Positions 47,066 to 57,717 of a stretch of DNA of 64,000 nucleotides are shown here, one piece after another; the first letter of the stretch is position 1; each line of letters starts with the position of its first letter. The notes under the pieces were generated by a model. The model searched no databases. It saw only the letters and a list, made by a program, of their open reading frames with translations, and was not told the DNA's origin. Both the position numbers and the translations under genes were made by a program. This DNA comes from Paracentrotus lividus (lineage: Eukaryota > Echinodermata > Echinoidea > Camarodonta > Echinidae), in the NCBI GenBank assembly GCA_940671915.1, contig CALNVZ010003430.1, positions 21,637,650 through 21,701,649 on the forward strand, in the 5' to 3' direction.

Positions 47066-47246
47066 CCCCCCCAAAAAAAAAAATATATAAAAGGGTCTTT
47101 AAAATGGTCTCTATCTAGAAATAGCAAGTTTTAAAATTCCATGCCTCCTGGTTTGTATTTATATAGCATAATTTTCGCTCGCGCTTTGCGCTCGCATCAT
47201 CTTTTCCCATTGAGATATTACATTGTGTTCCTGAGGAACGTATAAA

Positions 47247-47395
47247 ATGTCAGACCATTTATCAATATCGTTCTCTCTCTCTCTCTCTCTCAATTTCTAT
47301 CAATTCCTCTATCTCTCTACCAATCCATCTCTCGTTCCCTCTTTGTACTCTAATTCATTCTCTCTCTTTCTTTCTCTCTTCTCTATCAATCTCTA

Positions 47396-47446
<51 letters not shown>

Positions 47447-47733
47447 CGAAACACAGTTTTTACCGTTTAGGAAAAGAAATACGTCAAAAATTAAATATCT
47501 GTTAACAGTTTGATAATGTGCAGGTCTATCAAGATGTTTTTAAAAGTGCTCCAATAATAAAAACACAAAATTCTTAATGCCACATGTTGCAAATCCGATG
47601 AATCACAGTGCATTATTTGTGCACACGCAATTTACTTTATATGATATATTCTATTTCTAACTATTTTCTCACTTTAATGCACTTCATTAAGGGTGGTATC
47701 TCACTTCGCGGAGACGTCTCCGCGACGGCTTTG
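47247..47733 (+). repeat. microsatellite module, copy 1, with MITE left end
   Basis: Order: (CT)n block with TCAATTTCTATCAATT, (CA)n at 47396-47442, CGAAACACAGTTTTTACCG, a ~220 bp unique stretch, then GGGTGGTATCTCACTTCGCG GAGACGTCTCC. The last part is the left end of the GGAGACGTCTCC foldback element, cut by a LINE at 47734. The part from 47450 on is nearly identical to 53105-53380. Confidence 0.85.
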
Positions 47734-49797
47734 ATAACTTTATCTTAAAAAAGATTATTCCGACTATCGTCGAACCATTCACATACATATGCAATCTATC
47801 CATGACCTCGGGTTGTCTTCCTAAAAAAATGAAATTTTGCCAAAATAATTCCAGTTTTTTAAAAAGGGTGACGCTTTATCATTAAACAATTACAGACCAA
47901 TTTCTACTAACAGTTTTCTCCAAAATATTAGAAAATAGTTTTACCACGCACAACAAAAATTACTTGGATGATAACAATATTACACGACCTCAATTTGGTT
48001 TAGGAAAAAACAAACACACAACACACGCTCTTCTGACGTTGTAAATAAAATTACCAAATCGCTTGATAATCAACCAATACAATCGGAGTATTTATTGACT
48101 TTTCAAAAGCCCTTTGATACCATTGACCATGACATTTTACTACACAAACTAACATATTATGGGATTACGAGGGACCGTTCTTAACTGGTTTCGAAGCTAT
48201 TTTATATGACGCCAAACAATTTGTTTTTATGAATAAATATGCAATCTACACCTCAAAATATCATATGTGGAGATACCGCAGGGGGTCAATCCTCGGACCC
48301 CTCCTTTATTATTACATCAATGACTTACATAAATCTTCCAATTTACTTACCCCGATTATGTACGCAGACGACACAAATTTATTTTTTTGCACACAAAAAC
48401 AATAGACACTTTATGTAACTTAGTAAATACAGAACTTGAAGCAGTTACAAGTGGATCAAGCCAATAAATTATCACTAAAATCATAGAAAAAACTAATTTT
48501 ATGTTATTTAGCTCAACTTTTCCGGAACTACCACGACCAATTTACGATGGATAATGTACAAATACAAAAAAGTATCGAAAACAAATTTTTAGGTACTTAA
48601 TAGATTGATTAAACTAACATGGAAAATATCTACATTGAAAATATTTGTAAGATATCTCAAGAAATATAGGTATGATGATATAAGCTAAAATACACATTTC
48701 CCTCAAAGGTTCTTTTATCACTTTACTCTACTTGGTATTACCATAACTTAATTACGCGGATTTTATCCTGGGGAAACAGTTGCTCATACTATTAGAAAGA
48801 ATTTATTTACTACAGAAAAAAGCTATGCGAGTTATCAGTAACGTCCATTTCGTCCACCATACTGATACCACTGTTTTTTTCTAATAATGTTAAAATTCAT
48901 GACTTATATAAACTTAACCTTGCAGTACTCATGTTCCAGAAACAAAATCAGGAATTGCCCCCAGCGCTTGGCAACATGTTTACTCAAATAATGGAAATAC
49001 ATCAGTATCCTACCAGCAAAATTAAACCATTACCACTACAAGAAACGCGTAACAGTGCTCACACAAACACCTTTATATTTACTGCCCTAAATTTTGGAAT
49101 TCTCTACCAGAGACATTGCGTGAGATAAGAAGTCATATTTTTATTCAAAACACAAACTTAAATTATTTATTGTTATCATCATATAACCACTAATATCACT
49201 CTGTTTCTCTAATGACAGACCGGATATCACCAAGATCAAATAACACCAAAGAGCAAACTTTACTTTTCATTCACACTATATAAAAAAAAAATCATTATCT
49301 AAATCTTCGACACCCCCCCCTTCCCCACCCTAGTCCCCTCCCGGTATATTTTTTGTCTCTCTAAGTTGTTGTTTTTTCCTTTCTTTGTTATAATAATTGT
49401 AAATTATATTCTTGCCTCATCCCGGCATGATAGTAACTGGTTGACAGTGCGCTGCGCTGTTAGTCAGTTTTTGTCCGTGTTGGGATGGGGCAAGAATTAT
49501 TCAATTAAGATTTATCAATTATGAATTATTTCATGAATATGTTTCAGTTAAAAAATAAAAAATAAAAAAAAATTGCTTACTCTTTCTGTATTCATTTTTA
49601 TACTAAAGGGACCAGCGCCTTAACAAGCTTTCTTCTTGCTGTGTTCCTGAATTTTCTTTATAATTATTGTTTTCTCTGTTACTTTTGAACAAAATGTTCT
49701 ATGTTACATACTGCATGTTGTAATTTGATTATTTATTTTGTTAACTTTTGAAAACATGAAAAGAAAATCAATAAAGTAATCTTGAATCTTGAATCTT
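47734..49797 (+). mobile_element. 5'-truncated LINE, inserted in a MITE
   Basis: About 2.06 kb of a non-LTR retrotransposon. Translating with frameshifts gives the RT landmarks in order: an F.RPIS-like block (about 47895); FIDFSKA followed by FDTIDHDILL (48094-48140); LNWFRSYF (48180-48205); a PQG.ILGPLL-type block (about 48277-48305); YADDTNLF, the catalytic motif (48361-48385); and a C-terminal FWNSLPETLREIRS (49090-49135). No endonuclease domain is left, so the copy is 5'-truncated, and it is pseudogenised by many frameshifts. It ends in three GAATCTT units, the short 3' repeat typical of Jockey/CR1-like elements, directly before CAGAATATAAAATTCG, which is the continuation of the interrupted MITE. 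Confidence 0.85.
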
Positions 49798-50040
49798 GAC
49801 AGAATATAAAATTCGTCTCTCTCTATCAATCCATCTCTCTCTCTCTCTTTCTCAATTTCTATCAATTACCTCTATCTCATCTATCCACAATCCTCCTCTC
49901 GTTCCCTCTTTGCTACCTCCTAATTCATTACTTCTCCTCTCTTTCTCCTCCTCTTCCTCTATCAATCTCTCTCTACACACAACACACACACACACACAAC
50001 ACACACACACACAACACACACACACATACTATAATATATA
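49798..50040 (+). repeat. microsatellite module, copy 2, left part
   Basis: AGAATATAAAATTCGTCTC (MITE remnant) passes into a second (CT)n block with the same TCAATTTCTATCAATTACC and TCGTTCCCTCTTTG words as 47262-47395, then (CA)n at 49976-50026. The module continues after the LINE at about 52960. Confidence 0.8.
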
Positions 50041-52750
50041 ATATATACGGGATCGTTATCGCCATGCGGAGAGTTCTGATTGCCGCAACGGACATCCGCC
50101 TATGCCAGTGCTTCATAGTTTGCCGAACTCCAAGACGAGAACACCTCGAACTGATCTGGATCGGCTTAAGCTGCAAAGGTAGAAAAATCGCTTTATCGTG
50201 TGGCGCTTACTACAGACCCAGATGTCTCTGATGAGCAAGTCTGAACCTGTTCAGTGCGCGTCATCTGACCAAGAGCCTCTTCAATTTCGAATGCCTTATC
50301 GTGCGTTGCAGGTACTTTCAATTTTTCCATCCTTGGATGGAAAGAGAGATGATGAAGAAAGCCAACCCTCCGTATCCAAGACTTATAATGTTTACATGAC
50401 ATGCTGAGTGACCTCTGGCATGTGAACAGCTACGTTGAGGAACCTACAGTCAGGGAAAATACACTGACCTGATTGTTAGAACACCCTTACATCATTCCAC
50501 GTGTTTGAGGTACTACCAGGGCTTTCAGACAAACGATGCAGTAGTGCTTTCTGAGATCAACATTCATCACGAAAACAGAAGCAACCACTCCGGCATTTTA
50601 CCACTGTACAAGAAAGTGACTGGAAAAGCCCAAGCAAGAGATGAGCACTTTTGAACACAGATATCATCTCTAAGAAAGACTCTAGCTTCATGCAGAGGAA
50701 CTGTGGACGTTCAATTTAGGGACACCTCCATACAGTTAGTAAAAAGCTCATCCCATAAGCAAGCTCGTTCCAAGAGAAAATCAAGCCTCTGGATTACCCA
50801 ATCCTTGAGACGCTCTCATCAAGAGAAGAGAGCCGCTATAATATCAAAGAGATGCGAAATATGGTCGAGTAGGAACATGAGCAGACTTACCAAACAGTTC
50901 ACGCACGAGAAGTACAGCGCCACCATGGCAGATTCCGTACCTGGATACCTGAATGATGTCTTTGAAGAGATAGAGCCTCTGCTGACACCGAATGGTCAGC
51001 ATAAACGTTCTGGACTCTACACATTAAACATCTTGAGATCGAACTACGTAGTCGAGTGCTCCCCTCACAGGTCGATGGTCGTCTAGTCTCACCCCCTAAG
51101 GAACAGGCCAACATCCAACCGAATAAGCATGTTCCAATGGCTTTCAGATGAGGGAGAGCTTATTCAGAAAGATGAAGTTGCAGACAAGTGCAAGCAGCCT
51201 GCTAAAGGACTATCCTGTCTGGACACGGTATCATCTCAGTAGAAGGTGTCAGAAGCTCCTAACGCAAGCTCAAACCTGGAAAGCACCTGGACCGACAACA
51301 TCAACCCAAGGGTGTTGAAAGAGCTTGGCTGATGAGATTGCCCCTATCTCTCACCACAACTTTCCTCCAGTCATCCTTAAACACCGGTAAAGTACCCAAC
51401 TGACTGGAAAGATGCTAATGTCACTTCCAATTTTCAAGAAGGGTGAACAGTATGAACCTGCCACTACAGACCTGTGTCGCTGGACTTGTTATGCTGCAAA
51501 GTATTTGGAACATATCTTGACGAGTACCATCATGAATCATCTGGAGTACCATCAGATACTGTGTCCCCAACAGCATGGATTCAGGCGAAAAAGATCATGT
51601 GAGACACAGCTTCTTGAGTTCACTGATGAGCTGATGAAGAATCTCGCCCAAGGAAAACAGACAGATAACCTGATCCTAGATTTTGCTAGGCCTTTGACCG
51701 TGTGAAATCACTCTCTACTGATTCACAAAGCTTCATCACTACGGGATACGCAGGTGTACTAAATCGCTGGATCTCTGACTTCCTCGCCAATAGACGACAG
51801 GCTGTAGTGATTAATGGTGCTCGATCTAACCTTGCCAGCGTCCAATCGGGAGTCCCGTAGGGAGTGTTCTCGGGGCCCATGCCTGTTTTCTGGTCTACAT
51901 TAACGGACATGCCAGAAGTCCTTAATTCCAGCATTCGACTGTTCGCCGATGACACAGTAATATATGATGTGGCAACTTCCCCTCAAGACCAGATGCACTT
52001 ACAGCGTAACCTTGACCAGCTTGCTGTGTGGAGAAAAGATGGGACATGCTCTTTCATCCTACTAAATGTGTCACACTGCCAGTCACTCGCCAAGAGAAAT
52101 GTTCTTCAACCAGACTACAGCTTACATGACATGTACTGGAGACTGTGAAGAAGCCAAGTACCTGGGAGTGACAGTTTGCTCTGACTTAGCTGGATGGAAC
52201 ACATCACCAAATATCTGCTCAAAAGCCAATAAACCCTTGGCTTTATCAGACGCAACTTGAAGATCTCCTCCAGGACTATCAAAGAGACGCATACAAAACC
52301 TATGTCAGACCCCATCTTGGAGTACTCCACCACTGTTTTGGGACCCCTACACACAAGTTGGTATCAACATGTTGGAAGCAGTACAACGCCGTGCAGCCCG
52401 TTTCGTCATGAGACGCTACCGCAACACATCAAGCGTGTCAGCTATGATTGACGAACTACAATGGACTGCCACTAGAGAAGACCGACGGCGAACTGCCCGC
52501 TTGTCCATGCTCTTCAAGATCCACCATAACCTTGCTAGTGTAGACAGTATCAGATCACAACTGAAACCACTCCGCTCCCGCCAAAGAAGAAGCACATGAC
52601 CAGCAGTTTGTTATTCCACAGTGCCGAACCCAATATCATCAGAACTCCTTCCTACCACGTACCATAAAGCAGTGGAACGGACTCCCTCAGGAGGTTATCG
52701 AGGCCAAAACCATTGACACTTTTGTGTCAAGGTCTCGATGCACGAATAAC
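50041..52750 (+). mobile_element. LINE with endonuclease and RT remnants
   Basis: About 2.7 kb, inserted in the (CA)n tract of module copy 2. With frameshifts I read: AYYRPDVSDEQ-like residues (50205-50240), the C-terminal landmark of an APE-type endonuclease; a WKAPGPT block (51279-51300) and NPRVLKEL (about 51304-51325) before the RT; LPIFKKGE (51415-51440); an YLEHI..S.I..HLE block (51506-51550); QHGFRRKRSCETQLLEF (51569-51620); FADDTVIYD, the catalytic motif (51940-51968); RRAARFVMRRY (52391-52423); and a C-terminal WNGLPQEVIEAKTIDTFVS (52672-52730). This order is that of CR1/L2/Jockey-clade ORF2. Many frameshifts and stops make it inactive. Its sequence differs from the LINE at 47734, so it is a separate family. 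Individual open frames here are pieces of this one dead ORF. Confidence 0.85.
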
Positions 52751-52959
52751 CAAACATTCAAACTTTGTTTTATTTATTTATTTCTATTATTTTGTTATCT
52801 GACTGCAACAAGTAAAGTGAAGCAACTAATTCCACATGTAAATAAAGAATTGAATAGAAGGTCTACAACTATTGCTGCTACATGCAAACACCAACCTCCC
52901 TCACAGTTGACATAATAATCAGCTTGTTGATTTGCGGTCGCTTACAAGCGAAAAGAAAA

Positions 52960-52963
52960 GAAA

Positions 52964-53028
<65 letters not shown>

Positions 53029-53340
53029 AAACATCACGCAGACACACAACCACACACACACACACCCACAACACACACACACCCACACCACACACCCTGG
53101 AAACACAGTTTTACCGTTTAGGAAAAGAAGTACGTCAAAAATTAAATATCTGTTAACAGTTTGATAATGTGCAGGTCTATCAAGATGTTTTTAAAAGTGC
53201 TCTAATAATAAAAACACAAAATTCCTAATGCCACATGTTGCAAATCCGACGAATCTCAGGGCATTATTTGTGCACACGCAATTTACTTTATATGATATAT
53301 TCTATTTCTAATTACTTTCTCACTTTAACGCACTTCATTA
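52960..53340 (+). repeat. microsatellite module, copy 2, right part
   Basis: (TA)n at 52962-52986, (CA)n-rich sequence to about 53095, then GAAACACAGTTTTACCGTTT and the same ~230 bp unique stretch as 47450-47692 with few differences. Leads into the complete foldback element at 53342. Confidence 0.85.
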
Positions 53341-53341
53341 A

Positions 53342-53617
53342 GGGTGGTATCTAACTTCGCGGAGACGTCTCCGCGACAGAATATAAAATTTTCGTCTCCG
53401 CGACGGATAAAAAGTATTAATGACGTCTCCGATATCACGGAGACGTCTCCGAGACGTCTCCGCGACAATTTATGGAAAAAAAGGCTGAAGTAGTCCCAAA
53501 TCCGTCTCCGAGACGTCTCCGCGATATCGGAGACGTCTCCTATACTTTTTATCGGTCGCGGGGACGAAATTTTCTATTCTGTCGCGGAGACGTCTCCGCG
53601 AAGTGAGATACCACCCT
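53342..53617. mobile_element. foldback MITE with GGAGACGTCTCC palindromes
   Basis: GGGTGGTATCTAACTTCGCG at the left pairs with CGCGAAGTGAGATACCACCC at the right. The interior repeats the 12 bp palindrome GGAGACGTCTCC and its half GTCTCCGCGAC many times, so the whole element folds into nested hairpins. Flanking TAA on both sides fits the 3 bp TWA duplication of PIF/Harbinger elements. No transposase. An interrupted copy is at 47693 and a relative at 54490. Confidence 0.85.
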
Positions 53618-53960
53618 AAAGTAATGTAAATAGGAGCAATCTATTCGGACAATGCTATAAAGTATTGATGCACTATTCCTAACGATAGAGCTCTAATCTT
53701 CATTAATAATTAACAAGAATTATCAAGGTGAGTGATCTCATTTTCAAGTGAAGGTTAGACTGAAAAATTAAAATAGGATTAGCAATTGAGAGTGCCCTCT
53801 TTAAAATGCTTCATAATATTTCATTAATGTATGCAGCGATCTAATTTTATAATTTAGACTGTACTGAAGAACGCTCCTTGAATTTTATAACAAAATAATT
53901 TCATAACAAAAGACTTTTGCTTTTCTCCTAGTATCCTTCAACGAGGACCTTCCGTATATA

Positions 53961-54427
53961 CAGTCTGTGTCAAAAAAAAAATGGTACAGTCGGGGAAAAA
54001 ATAATTTAGGTGTTAAATCTTTTCATATGATGTGTGTATCTGGTACCAAATTAAAGCCAAAAGATTTTTCTTGCTGATGCTCTTTGTTTTATATAATTTT
54101 CTTTCGTAAAACAAAAGTTATGCTAAGTTTTGTGCGACGAGGAGCAAATCGAAATTACGCTCTTCTATTGTTCTGGAGCGCTGAATTCATGGCCATTATG
54201 CGAAACCTACACAAAGGCATGGGACGGCGTGCGGAAACTGGATTTTTCTTGATTGTAGAAAACTAGTCATATCTCAAAAATTACAGCACCAAATGTGATG
54301 AAAAAAATTGCAGGAGAAAGTCTGATTTTCCTGCTTTATGAAGATACTAAACAATACCACGTTGTGATTTATCTTCATACTACAAAAAAATGTTTTCCAC
54401 TTGTACCATTTTATTTGACACAGACTG
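53961..54427. mobile_element. 467 bp mariner-like MITE
   Basis: Termini CAGTCTGTGTCAAA / TTTGACACAGACTG, continuing inward as AATGGTAC / GTACCATT. Flanked by TA on each side, the Tc1/mariner target. The 60-codon frame inside (54084-54266) has no transposase motif. Confidence 0.85.
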
Positions 54428-54489
54428 TATTTACATCATCTGTTGACGCAGGATGATTGAATGAATAAAAGTGCACCTAGACAAAAGAT

Positions 54490-54805
54490 GGTGTATCTCA
54501 CTTCCCGGACACGTCATCTCCAAGACTCATAGACTCGGAGATGACTCCGAGACGACTCCGCGACCAAAGAAATCTCATACTGCACACTATAAGCGCCAAG
54601 AAACAACAAGGTGGATATTTGTATTAAGCGCCATATAAATATAACTATAATTGATCATAGATATGAACATGATTGTTCATTTTCTACAACTCATGAGACG
54701 TCGCGGAGACTCAGGAGACGTATCCGCAACTAGTCTCAAACCCATATTAACGCTGTCTCAAACTAGTTTCAAACCCATCTCATGGCACGGCAAGTGAGAT
54801 GCCAC
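54490..54805. mobile_element. diverged relative of the GGAGACGTCTCC MITE
   Basis: Ends GGTGTATCTCACTTC / CAAGTGAGATGCCAC resemble those of the 53342 element. Internally there are GAGATGACTCCGAGACGACT and GAGACGTCGCGGAGACTCAG. More mutated and with a ~100 bp unrelated middle. Confidence 0.65.
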
Positions 54806-55754
54806 TGTTGGTGATGTTTTTTTTCTTCTTTTTAATCATTTATTCCACGTTCTATGAACGATACTCATTACTTTGCAAAAGAATAAGGCTTGTCTAATAA
54901 TAGCGTAATTATCTTTACATCAGTATCAGGGGCCAGTTTCGAACACCCCTCCCCCAATTTTTAGTAGAATTACTATCAACTAATGCTTTGTCGCATGCCC
55001 AGTCAAGCACCTCTCCACTTTCAAAAATGCCCCGCGGTCCTCAAGTATATTTTTTTATTAACCTTTTAAGAACTTTTTATCTGTTTCTAACCTTTTTTGT
55101 TTTGTTTTTTTCTTAATATGTTATTGCATTTTTCTTTCTTTTTTTACGGAAATAAAACCAACCAACAAACCAACCAACCATTCTTCCTGTTATTATAGCA
55201 AAAAGAAATAAACCAAAAACAAAAAATTTGTATTGATCCAATATCATATTACAACACAAAGACCGTGACTATTTAAAACATGATTTTTTTTCTTCAAAAC
55301 TTCAAACTATTAACAACACCACGATGAAAAACAGTGAGCTATTACCATAAAGACCTACACAAAAGTGTGGCTATAAAAATATTTCTGCCTAATTATCTTC
55401 TACTTTCTTCAAACACCACTGTGATAAAGATCCTAATTGCTCTGATTCATAAAGTAATAAAAGTTCATACAGAAATATAGGTTTGAGAAGCATTGTTACT
55501 ATGGTAACAGACAGATAAAACAGGACTTGTCAGATAAAATATCCGACAAGTCCTTTCATGACACGCTTTGGATAACGAATAGCTTATCTTAACGTCATTA
55601 AAATAAAAGTTTGTCTGTATTCCACGATTCCATGCCTCTACAGTCGCAGAGACGTCGCCGCTACGTTACCACGACGTCTCCCGATTCAAGGGGAAATCAA
55701 CGTTGTTCCTTTCTTGGAGATTTCTCTTATCACGTGCTAGTCGCGGTGACGGGT
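54806..55754. other. downstream flank of the GPCR gene
   Basis: AT-rich, no gene. GTCGCAGAGACGTCGCCG near 55640 may be a fragment of the GGAGACGTCTCC family. Inverted words around 55528-55558 (AGGACTTGTCAGATAAAATA / ATCCGACAAGTCCTTT) form a small hairpin that could be another MITE scrap. Confidence 0.4.
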
Positions 55755-55940
55755 GACGTCTGTTGAAACCTTAAAAGATAACCCTTCTTATACGATAACC
55801 GTACCGCCTAGGTTAGGGTTAGGGTTAGGGTTACGTTACTGCATCTGTCTCGCGCGCTCTCTCTGAACTCTTTTTTGTCCTACTTAGGCGGTGTGGTTAT
55901 CGTATAAGAAGGGTTATCGTTTAAGGTTGTAACAGACGTC
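55755..55940. mobile_element. 186 bp hairpin with TTAGGG array in the loop
   Basis: GACGTCTGTTGAAACCTTAA at the left and TTTAAGGTTGTAACAGACGTC at the right pair. The stem continues through GATAACCCTTCTTATACG and ACCGCCTA / TAGGCGGT, about 55 bp in all. Right after the left arm lies GGTTAGGGTTAGGGTTAGGG (from 55811), about three and a half telomere-type units. It lies just past the 3' end of the GPCR ORF (stop at 55985), so it may be in the 3' UTR. Confidence 0.8.
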
Positions 55941-55984
55941 TCCTCTTGTAAGAAGTGAGCAGTGTTAACAATGTTTCGACGTTA

Positions 55985-57181
55985 CTATCTTCGTCTACAG
56001 ACAACTTTGCGAAACGTTTTCCTGAAATCACTTCTTGTGAAAACGTACACGTAAATGTTGATAGTACAGTTGCTCGCTGCCATCGAAGCAACCACCCTGA
56101 AAATGGCACCATTGAGTTGAGTACCCGATGCTGATGCGTACGTCAAACCTACAGTAAATGGCAGCCATGCTACAAGATAGCAACCCGTGATTATTAATGG
56201 TGTACGAAGTGTCCGTAGATTTTGCCCCGCAGCACCGCGGTTGATTCTGAGCTGCAATCGGTTTTTACCGCTCTCTTTACCGCCCATTCTGCCACTTGCT
56301 TCAGCGATGGCTACCTGTACAGAATCTTGAGCGTTAGTTGGTAGGACATGGTGGATGGAATGATCTTCATGGATTTCTCTCATTTTAACTTCTGTGATGT
56401 TTGAAGATGGATCCTCAGTAACATGGCTAATGGTTGAACAGGTGGTCTTTCGAACATCATTGTTGCGGCGTGCTTCCAAATGCGCCGCAACATTTTGTTG
56501 CGCTGAAATTTCTCGAGAATGATGCCGTGCAATCCTTAAAATATCTGCATAAATGACAACAAGAAGGATCGCATATGTCCATATCCAAGCAAACAGCGCA
56601 ACTGTGTAAGGCAGAAAAGAAGGATCAGAAAAATCTACCTGGCATTGTCCTATTACCTTCTGAAACTGAACTATCGCGAATGACTTTTCTGAAATGAGCA
56701 CACACAATATTACCATGCCCACTCCTGTTGATGATACGAGAACGGCAGAAACAACTGCTTTTCCTCGGGTAACTAAATTGGCATGTAAGAAAGGTCGAGT
56801 AATCAGAACATAACGATCAAGATTCAACAAGAAGATAAAGCTTGCGCCTATTGGTGGAGCACAAGTTCCGATTAATCCTGTTACATTGCAGAAGACAACC
56901 CCGGATCCACTAGAGATCCATTTGGTAAAAGAAGCAAAGATTGGACCGCTAAACAACATAATAGCTGTTATGAGATCCGCAATAGCGAGAGCGCTGTAGA
57001 ATACTCTGGATGCTTCGGCCAGCGTTCCTTCTGCATCTGGTATTCGTGGGATAACGACAAGGTTGCAGATGTTACCGACAATGCCGACGAGAGCGATGAC
57101 TGTCACGATGACTTTTCCGACGATAGTCGTAATGATTTCTGCTATGTCACGATCAGTTGAAGTTGTCATCAACTCATCCAT
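55985..57181 (-). CDS. class A (rhodopsin-like) GPCR, 398 aa
   Basis: A seven-transmembrane receptor encoded in one exon. Segments by eye: TM1 about 22-46 with the GN pair (N37); TM2 61-84 with LAIADL (D69); TM3 97-121 with C98 that would pair with C180 in extracellular loop 2; the DRY box intact at 122-124; TM4 141-163; TM5 190-212; a long intracellular loop 3 of ~110 residues (215-325), Ser/His/Glu-rich; TM6 327-350 with A-W-L-P (W339, P341) in place of the usual CWxP; TM7 358-380. TM7 has NIYVY (375-379) instead of NPxxY: the Pro is replaced by Ile, which is unusual. The short tail ends in a basic cluster (CRRR). There is no N-terminal signal peptide; this is usual. The layout recalls the melatonin/GPR84/moody-type orphan group and the large intronless GPCR expansions of echinoderms, but the ligand cannot be inferred. 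Start: good context (AAAATGG) 14 bp after a splice acceptor. Confidence 0.93.
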   Translation of the reverse strand: MDELMTTSTDRDIAEIITTIVGKVIVTVIALVGIVGNICNLVVIPRIPDAEGTLAEASRVFYSALAIADLITAIMLFSGPIFASFTKWISSGSGVVFCNVTGLIGTCAPPIGASFIFLLNLDRYVLITRPFLHANLVTRGKAVVSAVLVSSTGVGMVILCVLISEKSFAIVQFQKVIGQCQVDFSDPSFLPYTVALFAWIWTYAILLVVIYADILRIARHHSREISAQQNVAAHLEARRNNDVRKTTCSTISHVTEDPSSNITEVKMREIHEDHSIHHVLPTNAQDSVQVAIAEASGRMGGKESGKNRLQLRINRGAAGQNLRTLRTPLIITGCYLVAWLPFTVGLTYASASGTQLNGAIFRVVASMAASNCTINIYVYVFTRSDFRKTFRKVVCRRR

Positions 57182-57195
57182 TTTGCCTATGGTTC

Positions 57196-57197
57196 CT
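57196..57197 (-). other. splice acceptor before the GPCR ORF
   Basis: On the minus strand TGTTGTAATGTTTTGTTGCAG ends at 57196, then GAACCATAGGCAAA and the ATG. A T-rich tract with CAG this close to the start suggests a 5' non-coding exon further right. Prediction by eye. Confidence 0.5.
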
Positions 57198-57713
57198 GCA
57201 ACAAAACATTACAACAGTAATATAACGTGAATTAATTGACATGTAAAGACAAACTTTCTTGAAGTGTGAAGAAGTGAATGTGTAAATAAAAGGAATTTTC
57301 TATCCAGCTGGGTGGGAGGCACTCGAATTTGATTGAGTTCAATTGAAGCAGTCTCATTCCTTTACTGAGCCCATTTACCGTTCTACATTTAGACGGTTAC
57401 GATTTATGCGGCGCCTGCTTGTTTTTCCGCGCCTCCTTCGGTTCACAAATCAGGCGCTGTTCGGCTACAGCAACAAATTTGTTTTTAATACCTGCTCAAT
57501 TCTTCATCATAAGTCCATGGGCGATGCCCAAATTCCAGCAGCGTCCGAGCAGGTTGTTGATACGACTTTAATGGACTTGCTCTATCAGCGTTGCTGAATA
57601 TTTCCTCACACAGTATCGCTCATAATCATGCATTGTCATCAGTAGCGTCTGCCTACAATATCAACTGATTCAACTGGTTCACTTTTGATTTCGGATGAAA
57701 ACTGTAACCTATC
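57198..57713. other. GPCR upstream region
   Basis: No other gene supported. The 84-codon plus-strand frame at 57343-57597 is Arg/Phe-rich with no domain. Presumably intron or 5' flank of the GPCR gene. Confidence 0.35.
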
Positions 57714-57717
57714 TTAA

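Noticed and set aside
55811..55832. Chromosome end
   Set aside because: Only about three and a half TTAGGG units, in a hairpin loop with gene sequence on one side and TEs on the other; interstitial, not a telomere.
57343..57597. 84-residue plus-strand frame beside the GPCR
   Set aside because: No motif; lies in the likely 5' flank or intron of the receptor gene on the other strand.
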